From Schistosoma mansoni (taxonomy: Eukaryota > Platyhelminthes > Trematoda > Strigeidida > Schistosomatidae), in contig NC_031502.1 of NCBI RefSeq assembly GCF_000237925.1, positions 1-64,000 on the forward strand: DNA of 64,000 bases, read 5' to 3'. Below, piece after piece: positions 1 through 11,804 of the stretch (positions within the stretch are counted from its first letter, which is position 1; the number at the start of each line of letters is the position of its first letter). The position numbers and the translations under genes are program-made. Below the pieces are notes generated by a model. That model made no database searches and was not told where the DNA came from. It was given only the letters and a program-made list of their open reading frames with translations.

Positions 1-145
1 CTCTAATTGGCATATGTGCATACTGTGCGTATTGCCTCGATATAGCCTTAATTCACAGTATGCACATATGCCAATTAGAGACTGACCAGTTGTAGTCCTA
101 AAGACAGCAATGGGAAGAATCAAACAAACAATACTAAATGAATTT
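1..145. repeat. Smα SINE fold-back (divergent inverted pair)
   Basis: Bases 1-27 are an exact reverse complement of 54-80 with a 26-base spacer. The left arm is a minus-strand Smα 3' segment and the right arm a plus-strand Smα 3' segment that runs on to the family end near 145 (ATACTAAATGAATTT). The left arm may continue outside the window. Confidence 0.9.
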
Positions 146-1245
146 AAACAGAAAAATAGTTTTTTGAAGGTGTTGTTAGGACTTCTGAAAAAATGTAATC
201 GATAGTTCTACTTATACCGAACTTAAGCCTTAAAGATCAAGATTACTGTATCTGCATTACTTACTTAAATTACTCAAATCAAACAGCGTTTTCAGACACC
301 CCCCCCGGTTTATTGGTGAAGTGGTTAGAACTAATCACTAAAACAACTGGTGTCTTAAATTCTAAAGGATAATTTCTAGTTTATGAAAAAGGCTTAGGAG
401 CTGAACCGTTCCTAAGAAGTCCTCGGTCTTTAACAACATCCTTTTGGAAGAAACTGGCAAAATTGTACCTCAATATTCTGACATCATTCCTACATATGTA
501 CATATGTACAAAAACAACTTGGTTTGCAGACGCTAAACCTAACCGGATAGTTAAATGGAACCGCTTTAATGAATGATCTTCTAATATTTATTTGGATTGA
601 ATAATCTTATTTTACGATTTTCATTCATGGCAAATTAAATATCCTACTTTGATATTCATTAAAATAAGTTGCTTTATTATGTTAGATATTCCATTGTATT
701 AATTAACAATTGACTTATATGACCTCAAATTAAGTAGTTCTTAAGTAGTATATATTTCACAGTTATATAATATACCCTTATGGGCCAGGGTAATCTCGCA
801 CTGGTTTTCAGGAGAACCAGACACCATCCAGACTTTCACGCGGCAACCCAAACAGTACAGCTCAATCCCGTTTAACAGGAGAGCCAGACACTGCCCAGGC
901 TTAGCCCAAGCAGTAAAGCTCAATCCCGCCCTATAGGAGAACCAGACACTATAAAGGCTTAAACACTACAATCCAAACAGCTCATCCCAATTCTGTGGCG
1001 CAACCACTCAGGTAGCAAACACCCTGGTGAACCAAAATAGTATATATACTATCATCTTATTTTATGAGCAAATGTAAATATGTAGCTTTGTATGTTATAC
1101 AAAGTTTTTCCTTTTACCCTTGATTACATTATTGTATAAATTAGTCTTTCTTACACATACTTCTATTAGTATATGACCTCAATTACATAGTTTAATCATA
1201 AATGACCCTTAACATTCTTGAAATATTATGAATATTATGAATATC
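146..1245. other. AT-rich interval without genes; short degenerate tandem repeat inside
   Basis: No coding or recognised element. At about 805-1000 a GC-richer stretch repeats GGAGAACCAGACACT-like cores at 811, 879 and 936 (spacing 68 and 57), each followed by a CAGGCTT/CAATCCC-type segment. Family unknown. Confidence 0.5.
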
Positions 1246-1655
1246 ATAATTTAATAGTTGAATTAATAAATCAATTGAAGCTTGACCATAATTCAACACC
1301 TGGAAGCACTGGACGGCTGTTTCATCCTAGAATGAGACTCCTCAGCAGTGAGCATCCCTCTCGCGGGATTCGAACCTAGGACCAATCGATTTCACGCGCG
1401 AACACATAACCTCCAGACCACTGAACCAGATCAAAGGTTTTGTGGAGACTGTGATAATTTAACAGTTGAATTCACGAGTCAATTAAAGCAAGATTCCGAG
1501 AGCGGGATCGTGGATGTGAACTGCTGAGTATTCCTATACTTGGATGAAACAGCCATCTACTGCTTTCATATTTTCCATGGTGGTCCAGCTTCAATTGACT
1601 CATGACTTCAATATCCACAAAACCCTTTTCTGATTATAATTTCATAATTCCTTCA
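1246..1655. repeat. SINE-B complex: minus, minus 3' end, then plus copy
   Basis: A minus copy spans 1246-1432 (ribozyme region to tRNA-like head), a second minus 3' end spans 1434-1489, and a plus copy from 1490 to about 1650 starts before its own ribozyme region. The B box is visible as GATTCGAACC on the plus strand. The arms diverge, as in most SINE-B copies here. Confidence 0.8.
1312..1370 (-). ncRNA. Hammerhead ribozyme remnant in SINE-B
   Basis: Reading the minus strand: CTGAGGAG core, a four-pair stem II with two G-U wobbles, GAAAC, and a GTC cleavage triplet. Stem I has an outer mismatch and stem III an A-C mismatch. Activity uncertain. Confidence 0.5.
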
Positions 1656-2101
1656 AACCTATACACACCTTAAATGAAATCTATTCAAAATAGTACTTAT
1701 CAACTGCGTTACAATCAATGTATTTTAATCTTAGCGCGAAATTGTTTTACAAAAGATTCATATCCTACCAATAAAGATAAAAATGTTTGCTTACATTTCA
1801 TATATATGTTCATGTTAGCTGATTCATGAGAGGATATGACAGAGAATATATGAAACCTTAAATCTAACAGTTATACGATGTAGTATAACGGAATAGATAT
1901 TATGATCGACTGCGCAATCAGACGATGTAATAGTTTTTTGCTGTACAAACGTACACAGATACTATACATGAAGAATAGGTTTCCAAATAAAAAAAGTATA
2001 GGATGTCAGAAAAACATTTATTTGATTTCTTTCTCAACTGAAGTATATATTCTTCTATTCATGGTTCCATTCATGATCAAAATAATCCAGCGATTTTATT
2101 T

Positions 2102-2645
2102 AAACACATAAATATTGGTACAAAGGGGCACCAGATACATATGTGCCACACAAATCTCACTTGATTTGTGTGAGGGCTGTTATACTGCACAGGTCCCCAA
2201 ACTGAAGCAGGTGATTTTCTTAGGAGGCCACACCTGAACGGAGCCTTTGACCTAGAGGTCGAACCCACAAGGCAGTGGAGCATCGTGAGGAGATGCAGTC
2301 CCATGGTAGCCGGTGACCAACAATTGATTCATACGCCATTTGTTCCCTTAGGATACTGGAGCCCATGTGCACCATTGGTTTTGAATCAGGGTTTTCCAAC
2401 TCATCTAGGTGAACCCTCCGTGTCCACCAACCAAGTTAAAGCTCCGGACATTCGCTTTTGGTCCTCTCAATTTCGTAAACAACAGTAATGCCACGAGAAG
2501 GCAATGAGTAGGACTTCCCTTACAGAGGCTATATACGCGTGGCCATATGAGAGCATTTCGAGAGGGAGGGCAGACTCTCCCCACTTTCGGCCGTATCAGG
2601 GCACTTGAGGGCTCTCATACCCAATCCCGTGATATCTTGTATCTG
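2102..2645 (-). repeat. Repeat E, longest copy, ending in (AAAT)n
   Basis: The sense strand is minus; the 3' end at 2102 reads CCAATATTTATGTGTTTAAA. It is collinear with copies at 39243, 53570, 57050 and 61540. Variable 5' truncation and an AAAT tail suggest a LINE 3' region or LINE-mobilised SINE. No convincing protein was read. Confidence 0.75.
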
Positions 2646-2649
2646 AACA

Positions 2650-3210
2650 TAGAAATAACACTAGTTTGAATTCTACCGAATACATCTACCCATTCAAGTT
2701 TGTATACACTGCTATTTAACGATTACTAACTAAGTGAAGCCATTGTTTGAATTCGTTTTGCTGATTTTTTCCAATTTCTGAACATGTTTATTCCAGCTTA
2801 CTTTGTAAGATTTTTGATGAAGGTGTAACGTAATTGTTTGGCAACCATTTGGTAAATTAAATTAAGATCAATGTCTAAAAGAAGACTTAATAAATGGTGA
2901 ATGAAATAAGTATTCTTTCATACAGTTAAAGTCAACTGGTAAACATTGATGAAAGCTAGACTATGTAATGATTAGGGTTTTAAGAGTTTAATGAAATACA
3001 CATACTAAAACATGAATACATAAAGGATTTGTTCAGTGTAAGGTATTCTTTTTCGACAAATCAATTGTCAAACCTATACAATTGCAAATATACACCTTTT
3101 GACAATGATTATCAGTAATATGTTTGTTGAGAACAGTAGTTTATTGAGTATAATAACAAACTCTCAAAGGAAATTTACTCGTACTAAACTGAGATGTACA
3201 TATAGTTGTT
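2650..3210. other. AT-rich interval, nothing recognised
   Basis: No ORF of interest, no RNA gene and no match to the repeat families in this window. Confidence 0.4.
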
Positions 3211-3214
3211 AAGA

Positions 3215-3460
3215 GCTTGAACATTCATCACCTAGGACCTTCACTCTCATGGAAGAACGCTAAACCTCTAGACTATCGAACTGGCACCCAACAGTGTTAA
3301 TGTTTAGCTTCAACCAATCCACAATATTGATCGACACATCCACGATTGTCTTCAATGAGTAACTGCCTCTACAACAGACCTGGTTGGACTCCAATGACCA
3401 CGGCTTCTCCCTTGCACTTCAGGAAATACTTCATGAAGCCAGTCGCTAATGATCGCATTC
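3215..3460 (-). repeat. Degenerate SINE-B copy
   Basis: The minus-strand head and 5' body are recognisable (CAACAGTGTTAATGT, then the ACAACAGACCTGG segment). The ribozyme portion is missing. Confidence 0.65.
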
Positions 3461-3777
3461 ATTTTGAAACATCATTAACTTTTAGCTATTCTAATTTCAA
3501 AGAAATGATTCAATCTATTGCTTATTCTTATTTGACTAAATATCTTGAATGAAAACAGCAGTTCTAAAAATAGCTACGTAAATAAACTGTATTTTATACA
3601 GATTAATTATTGATATAAGAAGGTTTTTGTAATGATTTGGATCATTATTATATATTTATTATATTTGAGATTAGTTTACTCAGCTGTATAGCCTAATAAC
3701 ATGCAATCTGATTTCAAACTATACTACTTAATTAACACCACGAATATGAATAATACAAACTATACTATTATTATATC

Positions 3778-4080
3778 GGAAGGGGGGTTTGTGAAGATTT
3801 TAGTAATTTTATAGATATCAACTCACTGAAGACATTAGTGAATGGTTGCTCAATTTCGTGGATTGGTTGAAGTGAGACATTAACACCGTTGGATGCTGAC
3901 CGTCTCAGTGGTCTAGAAGTTAAGCGCTCGTGCGCGAGACTGATAGGTCCTGGGTTCGAATCTCGTGAGGTGGGGTCAAAAATGCACACTTCTGAAAAGT
4001 CCAACAATAAGACGTTCAGTGTTTCCAGGTTTTTCATAGTGGTCTAGCTTCAGTTGGCTCATGATTTCAACTATATAGTA
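3778..4080. repeat. SINE-B divergent inverted copy with decayed ribozyme
   Basis: A minus 3' end (3778-3815) joins a plus copy (3816-4075) that carries a good tRNA-like head with B box GGTTCGAATCT. The hammerhead has lost its GAAAC segment and cleavage site by a short deletion. Confidence 0.8.
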
Positions 4081-5185
4081 TTATTTATTAATTACGTTTC
4101 TAACAAATTTGATAATCTATTTAGACTAAAAAATGAAGCAAAATAAACAAACATCCCAACCATTCAAAGCTCACTTCTTTAGTACCGAATACCCTAAAAG
4201 CAAAGATGAGAAACCAAACAAATGGAAAACTAAAATAATTACATATGCTTTCAAGGTTTACACTCTTGTGATGTAACAAATGTTTGGAGATCTTTAGTTG
4301 TTCATGGTGTCCCAATCTACTCGATCTCAATGAGATTTCTTTGCTAATAGTACTCATTTGCTCATTAGTGACTGCATATATACGACTAATCAGAGTTCCA
4401 GTGAGAAGCCGTAAACAGTGAAGTGTAACTATATGAAGAGCAAGATGAATCACACAGAAAATAGTAGTAGACATTAGTTATCCACCATTTCAAATTTCCT
4501 GATTTTGGAATTACTAATGAACTCAGTGGTTTAATGCTGGCTCGATCACCGTTATCACTATATATCTTAGGTTTACATCCTGTCAATATGATAGGTGGGC
4601 ACTGCTGTGTAACTCCATTATAGAATGTAACATATATTCAGGATTCCTTGGTTATCTATCGTTAACTAAAGAAAAACTATCCATATTGTAAATTTTGATT
4701 TGTGAGTTGAGATTGTACCCATCTTTCTAAGAAGAATCGACTTTCTGTCGATCTTTTCTACACGCTTGAATAGATTGTAATCACAGTCTTAATAAATGAG
4801 GTAAGAAATAAGCCTATTTGATTGTTACACCATTTGGCCATTAGTTGGTTACATTTAAGACAATCAAGATGTCACTTTTTTAATGGAATCAAATTATTCA
4901 TATAAGTAATAGCTGTTCTATGTTCATCTTTATTTATATGTGAATATCTACTTAACACCATAAGGATGAGATTAAAAAGTGAACAAAAAGATGTTCCTGA
5001 GAGAATATTCTGATAATAGGACAAAGCTGTTCACCCTTTTTTTTTTCTTAAATCTTGCCTTCCAAAACGGATGTGTATGCTCAAGTTCATAATGTGTTAC
5101 TAGTCTACCATTTGTGTTGAACAAAGTTTACATTGTTATACTATCTAAGTATGAGGATAAATAAAAATAATAATAATGATAATAT
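4081..5185. other. AT-rich interval, nothing recognised
   Basis: Antisense frames up to about 117 codons occur near 4121-4586 but show no domain or repeat similarity that I recognise; likely chance. Confidence 0.4.
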
Positions 5186-5580
5186 TAAATCTCCACGATA
5201 AACCCCTTCTGATAATAATCATATGATCATTAGTGACTGACTTCGAGAGGTGAATCCAGGAGTTCTAGTGAAAAGCAGTGACCAGTGGAGTTCATACCAT
5301 GTCTGTTTTGAGATAGAAACTCACTGAAGGCAATTGGTGAAAGGTTGCTCAACTTCGTGGACTTGTTGGAATTACACATTAACACCGTTGGATACCGGCT
5401 CAGTGGTCTATCGGTTGAGTGCTCTGGCGCGAGACTGGTAGGTCCTGGGTTCGAATCTCGCTGGGCGAGGTCGTGGATGTGTAATTTTGAGGAGTCCCAC
5501 AATAGGACGGTTTAGCCGTCCAGTGCTTCCAGGTTTTCGATGATGGTCCAGCTTCAATTGACTCACGCTTTCAATCATGA
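5186..5580 (+). repeat. SINE-B, circularly permuted full unit
   Basis: It begins with a unit 3' end (ACCCCTTCTGATAAT), runs through the body and tRNA-like head (B box GGTTCGAATCT) and ends in the ribozyme and 3' tail. Hammerhead core damaged: TTGAGGAG, and GGTTT instead of GAAAC. Confidence 0.8.
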
Positions 5581-5675
5581 AAATCGCTGGTTAATTAAGT
5601 ATACCTAATAAATTGTCTGGATTAATAAATAAAGAGACCGATTTTTAAAAAATATCAACAGATATTACTATTAAG

Positions 5676-5948
5676 TGGTGTGTTACTGATGTCGACAGAT
5701 ATAAGTAGTATGTATCGTCAATCGAAAGTGAAATGCATGGAGGCTCAAGTTTGAGAAGATTGTAAAAGAAAAGAATGAGAACAGAGATTGATTGATATGG
5801 AAACGAAGGAATAATGGAGTCTTAGATGATTGATTGGCACTTTGCAAATGGTGTATTTACTGTATGATTATCAAATTTTACTAACACATTCTGTAACTTT
5901 TAATTGAAATTCATCTGTCTATCCTCTCCTATGTTCTTGTTCATAACT
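5676..5948 (+). repeat. LTR family (about 304 bp type), diverged solo LTR
   Basis: Collinear with the LTR defined at 60224-60527. It keeps the ATATAAGTAGTATGTAT head and the CTTGTTCAT end. No flanking duplication could be read. Confidence 0.65.
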
Positions 5949-6172
5949 CTGGTTACTGGTTATCCTATAAGGAAATTGTAGTATTTTAAGGCTTGTCATT
6001 AGAAATGATCATCTTGAATTAATCAGATAGATGATGAGTTTTGTTCATTTTTCAGTATGTTTATATCACAAACCGATACCGATCAATGAATGATGTTAGA
6101 GAGGTTGGTTGCCTAATAAACCGAAATAACTCTTCGCAGTTTTGAACGTCAGTCATGTAAAGCTTTGTGTTA

Positions 6173-7052
6173 ACTTCCCCTTCCTCTTTCTTCTGTTAAT
6201 TGACTGGAATATGAAGAATTCGAAATCTGATGGGAAGTACGGAATACAATGGACAACTCAGAATCAATTAGACGATTTGGACTTCTAGAGAACCTAGACC
6301 TCCTATCTCATACACACGAACAAATACAGAAGAAAACAGCAAACGTATCAGCAGCCTCTGCATCAATAGGCCTCAACATACACAAAGGAAAAAGCAAGAT
6401 TCTCAAATACAACACGGAGAGCACCACTTGATGGCGAAACTCTGGAAGATAAGGAATCTTTCACGTACCTGGGAAGAATCATTGATAAACAAGGAGGATC
6501 AGATGCAGATGTAAGGGCAAGGATTGGCAAAACAAGGACCACATTTCTATAGTTGAAGAACATATAGAACTCAAAACAACTGTCAACTAACTTCAAAGTG
6601 AGAATCTTCAGTACGAATGTCAAGAAAGTCCTACTGTACGGAGCTGAAACGTGGAGAACTACTACATCCATCGTCAAGAATGTACCAGTATTTATAAACA
6701 GTTGTCTACGCAAAATACTCAATATCCGTTGATTGGATACTATCAGCAACAGCGTTTTATAGGAGAGAACAAACCAGCTTTTAGCTGATGAGGAAATTAA
6801 GAAAAGATGTTGGAAGTGGATATGACATACATTGAGGAAGTTCCCAAACTGCATCACGAAGCAAGTGCTAACTTGGGATGCGGAAGGGAAGCGGAAAAGA
6901 ACACATTACGTCGGGAAATAAAAGCAGATATTAAAAGGATGAATGTTAACTGGAAATAACTGGAAACGATTGCCCAGGACAGGGTTGGATGGAGAATACT
7001 GGTGGGTGCTCTATGCTCATACACGAGGGGTAACAGACGTAAGTAAGTAATC
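6173..7052 (+). mobile_element. RTE-type LINE, 5'-truncated 3' part (dead)
   Basis: Encodes, with frameshifts and stops, the region from just after RT motif B through the C-terminal domain. Homology to the copy at 24950-26190 includes the [21 protein letters not shown] and RCWKWI blocks. The FADD catalytic box is replaced by a stop-containing stretch near 6285. It ends in GTAAGTAAGTAA, the RTE-like 3' tail. Confidence 0.88.
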
Positions 7053-7276
7053 ATGAAGTAAATAAATGAATAACACAGTTAGTTAGACTGAAAAACATCA
7101 AATCATTCTATAGAAACATTACCAATATATCAAGTATATGTAGTAAATGACAGGCATATTTTTATAACAACAGAAGTAGTTCAACCAGTGAAAACCTATT
7201 ATTTCTTGAAATATCGACTACTAGTAAACATCAAATTCCTTCTTCATTGTGAAACTCTGAAAATTGTAAGTAGTAG

Positions 7277-7564
7277 TGTGATGTGAGCTACTTATATCCA
7301 CATAAGTAGTATACAGCGATGGTCAGGAATAGAATGTATTTCAGTAGAAGATCGAGAGGGAAAGAACGGAAACGGAAAGTGATTGGTATGAAAATGCAGG
7401 AACAATGAAACCTGAGACAATTGACTGATATTTGCAAAAGGCACAGTCAAGTTTAAGACAATCGATTGACATTTACTGTATGATTCTCAGGTTTTACAAA
7501 GACGTACTATAATTTTGTGTTTGAGTGCATTCGATTGTGCTCACTTGTGTCCTTGTTGACTATA
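7277..7564 (+). repeat. Solo LTR with 4-bp target duplication
   Basis: Starts TGTGATGTGAGC and ends near GTTGACTATA. The same four bases, GTAG, flank both sides (7273-7276 and 7565-7568), as expected for an integrated LTR element reduced to a solo LTR. Confidence 0.8.
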
Positions 7565-7704
7565 GTAGGTTAAAGGAAGATATGTTACAGCCCACACACC
7601 CCGAAAAAAACTAAGAAGATAATGTTACTTACTGTTTTTATATGTTAGTAGTACGTCAAGTACATGGAATAGGGTCAATAAATATAATTTAGTCAGGAAT
7701 AAAT

Positions 7705-7958
7705 GAACATCAATGGGAAGATCCAAAGAAACAATACTAAGTAAATTTCAACTTCACCCCATTGCAAAAGCAAGTGGCTATCGGGATTCAGTGGCCGAGA
7801 GGATAACGCGATGGCGTTTAAAGCGAAAGTTACTGGGTTCGAGTCCCAGAGTGAACATCAACTCTGAGATGCAGGTACATCCAGCTGACGAGTCCCGAAT
7901 AGGACGAAACGTGCGTCCTGGATTCCACTGCTAGCCACTATCCATCTTTGCTTATAAA
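7705..7958 (+). repeat. Smα-like SINE with intact hammerhead
   Basis: Starts in a previous-unit tail (AACATCAATGGGAAGAT), then the tRNA-Ser/Leu-like head with A box TGGCCGAGAGG and B box GGTTCGAGTCC about 45 bases later, then the ribozyme. It is truncated soon after CTTATAA. The head implies an internal Pol III promoter. Confidence 0.92.
7871..7931 (+). ncRNA. Hammerhead ribozyme (Smα type), all core bases intact
   Basis: Stem I pairs ATCCAG with CTGGAT, with an outer GCAG/CTGC helix. The core is CTGACGA, stem II is GTCC/GGAC with loop CGAATA, then GAAAC, a short ACG/CGT stem III and a GTC cleavage triplet. The predicted cut is between 7917 and 7918. Matches the known schistosome Smα hammerhead. 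Confidence 0.95.
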
Positions 7959-8692
7959 TGAACATTGAATATGTTGTTGGTTTTTTCACATCTGTTTTCT
8001 GTAAATGTATTTTACCTTGACTTATTTCAATATTCAATAAAAGTTTTATATTGACGGACTTTTATTTACGTAACTTATTCACTTTACACTAAAGAAAATC
8101 TTAGTACCAAAGTATGAAGAAAGCCTTTTTTAAAACACTTAATTAGATACAAATGAACTTGTTGTTCTATTTTGAACTTAGACTCTTAGTATGTCGTGTA
8201 TAACTTGGGCACCTGAACGCTAGAACCTTCCCAAGTTGCAAATGAGAAGACAGAAGACAAGTGGAAGAAATGTTATTCCAAACAGTATCAAATATAGTAC
8301 GAAAATCTCATGTATTTATAGATTTTTGGCTGAAAGTAAATCATTATTTTGGACAGCCAATAAGCACATAGAGGGTCTTCTTATTCATCCACTAGGGGAG
8401 CTATACATCGACATTCTAAAATGTTTTTCTAAAACGTGATTGGATGAAATGTCTTCGGCTCTTTCTGGACTTCTTGAGGCCTCCTTAAGTTTGCCAACGA
8501 GCCATCCTTACACTTGTAACAATATTTTTATGTTCACATTATAGTCTTATATGAAATTAACAATCCCCTGTATTAAATAGTTCAGGAACCTGTTACTTCA
8601 TAGATTTGTTTCATTCGACAAATTAAAACTTGACATGAATAATAAGATTTGTTGTATATATCTGAATTCATTCTAATATCAAGTCTTTATGG

Positions 8693-8883
8693 TTATTGAA
8701 GATAGTCTAAAGTTTCTTATAATATTGATCTTTTAAATTCATAAGATTAGATTTTTGACATCTAGGTATGTATTAACTTCAATGGTGTTGTTTGGTAGAC
8801 TCTCTTCATGTCTCTATTCTTCTAATGTTCTTTCATGTGTAAGAAAAAGTCAATTTAAAAGTGATTAACTCTTTTTTTGATAT
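8693..8883 (-). repeat. 190-bp segment duplicated in inverse orientation at 55846-56036
   Basis: Reverse complement of 55846-56036 with modest divergence. In both places it directly follows, in the sense direction, the 3' end of a SINE-B copy. Confidence 0.8.
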
Positions 8884-9420
8884 CAGGAGGGGCTTTGTGG
8901 ATATTATAGTAATTTCAATAGTTGAGATCATGAATTAATTAAAGCTAGACCATCATGGAAACCTGGAAGCACTTGACTGCCGTCTCGTCCTATTGTGGGA
9001 CTCCTCAGCAATGCGCATTCACGATCCCGCCTAGTGAGATTCTAATCCAGGACCTATCAGTCTCGCGCAATAGCGCTTGATAAAATCTCCGCAAAACACG
9101 TTCTGATAATAATAATAATAATAATATGCTCACTAGTGACTGACTTGAAGAGGTATTTTCTGGAGTTCTAGTGAGAAGCTGTGACCAGTGTAGTTCAATC
9201 AGGTCTGTTGCAAGATAGTTACTCACGGAAGACAATGATGAATAGTTGCTAAATTTGGTGGATTGGTTGAAGTAAGACATTAACACCATTAGATGCCGGC
9301 TCAGCGGTCTAGAAGTTAAGTCCTGGTGCGCAAGACTGATAGGTCCTGGATTCGAATCTCGTGAAGCGGGATCGTGGATATGCACTACTGAGGAGTCCCA
9401 CAATAGGACGACTCGGCCAG
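8884..9420. repeat. SINE-B divergent inverted complex
   Basis: A minus copy (8884-9084) joins a plus permuted copy (9085-9420) that begins with a unit 3' end plus an (ATA)n run, continues through body and tRNA-like head, and stops inside the ribozyme. Both hammerheads carry core changes (GAGAC and GACTC for GAAAC). Confidence 0.85.
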
Positions 9421-9484
9421 TTTGTAGTTCAGTAATGGAACACATTGATATACTATACTTGTAATATCTTAATGAGTAGAAAAA

Positions 9485-9540
9485 TTAGATTTTCCGACGT
9501 TTCGTAACTCACTGTAAGCTACCTCTTCAGGAAATAAATA
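9485..9540 (-). ncRNA. Third hammerhead motif, PLE-like type with minimal stem III
   Basis: Minus strand: CTGAAGAG core, stem II GTAGCT/AGTTAC (one G-U) with a seven-base loop, then GAAAC followed at once by GTC, leaving a one-pair stem III. Stem I can form ATTTC against GGAA plus flanking pairs. This layout, with an extremely short stem III, is the type reported for Penelope-like retroelements. No RT is adjacent. Confidence 0.7.
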
Positions 9541-9867
9541 ATCAAATTATACTTGTTGATTTGTTTCATTATATTAAGTCTCTTGTTTAATAGTCCATTT
9601 GTTATTATAAACAATAAAAATTGTCATCATTTATTATGTTAAGGTTAATTGAAGAAAAAAAGGGGGGCAGAAAACAGTTTGATTGATGTTTGTTTACTGA
9701 CATAACTTTTATTCTATGAATATATGAACCTAATTAACTAATGTCCATTTGGGAAAAAAATGTCCTTAACAACTGATGCAGTAAATTTAAATCGTAATTT
9801 TTTTTTAGAGATTTTGTTACTATGTTATAGATTATGTACATAAAGCAATAACAAACTGATCAATCGC

Positions 9868-10255
9868 AATCGTAAACATCAATGAGAAGATTCAAACACA
9901 CAATACAAAATGAATTAAAACTTTATTTCAATGCACACGCTAGTGGTTATCAGGACTTAATAGTTAAATGGATAACCTATGATGGCGTTTGAAACGAACG
10001 ATACTAGATTCGAGTCCTAGAGTGAACATTAACTGTGTGATTCAGGTACATACAACTGACAAGTCTGAAATAGCACGAAACGTAAATCCTGGATCCTAGT
10101 GCTAGTCACCATTCATCTCTGCTTTTAACGCTTATGATTTAAGACAATATCAATGCAGTCTGTACAAGATGATCATATGACAATAACAGACTGATCAATT
10201 GAAGTCATAAACATCAGTAGAAAGATTCAAACAACTAATATCAAGATGATTTATT
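9868..10255 (+). repeat. Smα-like SINE, permuted, decayed ribozyme
   Basis: Both ends carry the unit tail (AGATTCAAACA) as direct repeats, showing more than one unit length. The hammerhead core is CTGACAAG (G8 changed) and the cleavage triplet is ATC. Confidence 0.85.
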
Positions 10256-10649
10256 GTTATACAACATAGTTCTTTTAAAACTTCTTAATACATGGGAATA
10301 TACAATCACAACTGAATTTCTACTCATATCTCGAACAACATGACTTATCACTCGCTTCTAATTTTTAAATCAACTACTTATATTGTTATTTGTTTAAATA
10401 CATGACTTGTACAATCTATATAACAATTCAATGTTGTCACGTTTAACATTCATTCAAATAGATTAGGTAATATTGGAATTGAATAACTCATTTAAACCTT
10501 GATTGTAAACAATCGTTTTGTAGTTCACTTGTGAGATCATATTATTGTCGACTTTATGGGATAGGATTCCTCCTTAAAAACATTACACTACAGATAACGT
10601 GCGTGGTTTTGACAAACTTAATTATTGACAACATTATATACACATCTTT

Positions 10650-11085
10650 TCAGCAGCTGAACGATTTAGACTTTGTAGATGATTTGGCTCTTCTATCACA
10701 CACACAACAACAAATACGGGAGAAGACGACCAGTGTAACAGTAGCATCAACAGCAGTAGGTCTTAATATAAACAAAGGGAAAAGCAAGACTCTCCGATAC
10801 AAAACAACATGCACCAATCAAATTACACTTGACGAAGAAGCTTTGGAGGATGTGAAGAACATCTGGAACTCAAAACAATTGTCAACCAATACCAAGATTA
10901 GAATTTTCAATACAAATGTTAAAACAGTTCTACTGTATGGAGCGGAGACGTCGAGAACTATGAAAGCCATCATCCAGAAGACACAGGTGTTTATTATCAG
11001 TTGTCTACGCAAGAAACTTCGGATCCGTTGGCCAGACACTACAAGCAACAAGTTACTGTGGGAGAAAACAAACCAAAGAACACAA
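10650..11085 (+). mobile_element. Diverged RTE-type LINE fragment with FVDD box
   Basis: An open frame shows LDFVDDLALLSHTQQQ (RT motif C), GLNINKGKSKTLRY and LLYGAETSRTMKAIIQK, then FIISCLRKKLRIRWPDT. An internal segment present at 25580-25680 is deleted between residues EALED and VKNIWNSK. Divergence from the other copies suggests a second RTE lineage. The 3' side is cut off by LTR sequence. Confidence 0.85.
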
Positions 11086-11328
11086 GTTGGGACAATCGAA
11101 TGTATTTGAATACAAAATTACAGAACGTCTTAGTAAAATCTAAAAACCATACAGTAAATACACCATTTGCAAAATGTCAACCAATCATCTAAGACTTCAT
11201 TGTTCCTTCGTTTCCACACCAATCATTCACTGTTCTTGTCCTCTTTTCTTCGATCTTCTTAACCTTCTTCATCCATGCATTTCACTTTCGATTGATGATA
11301 CATATTACTTATATCTGTCGACATCACA
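11086..11328 (-). repeat. LTR family copy, terminally truncated, followed by an (AC)n run
   Basis: Matches the 304-bp LTR from near its end to its TGTGATGTC-like start. It joins directly to the RTE fragment. An (AC)n run lies at about 11321-11339. A second short piece of the same LTR head, minus strand, lies at 11445-11510. Confidence 0.75.
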
Positions 11329-11804
11329 CACACACACACCAAATTCATACTAAGAGAAATAACGTTCAATACTTGGTTTACGCATAGAATTTATGCGTGA
11401 TAAGTCTTGACATTGAGAGAAATGATTGTACGTTATGTAATTCATAACGTTTATTTCACTTTCAATTGATTGTACATACTACTTATATCTATCGTCATCA
11501 GTAACACACACTTTCATATATACATCCAATAACTCTATACAATAATCATGATCTATTCATATGGGTGACGTATTCGAATAATAAAACTGAAAAAAATTTC
11601 TTCTTAGTCTTTATTTAAATGTCAAACTATTTACTAAACAATGATGGTTCTGCTTCTATTCGTTTAAGTCACAGTTCATTGATTACATAAATCATAAAGC
11701 TTGACATCTTTATTAATTACTATGTACACGAATGATTATTATTATTGTAGAATTAAGGAATTCAGTAAATTAGTTTCTAGAATTTGGACCTAGTTTCTTG
11801 ACAT

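Noticed and set aside
4121-4586. Overlapping minus frames of 117 and 66 codons
   Set aside because: No domain, repeat match or splice signals; composition fits chance frames in AT-rich DNA.
5400-5465. tRNA gene
   Set aside because: A and B box-like sequences belong to the SINE-B head; acceptor and anticodon stems do not form, and the same sequence is repeated in many copies.
7785-7855. tRNA-Ser/Leu gene
   Set aside because: It is the Smα head; the 3' part runs into the ribozyme instead of an acceptor stem.
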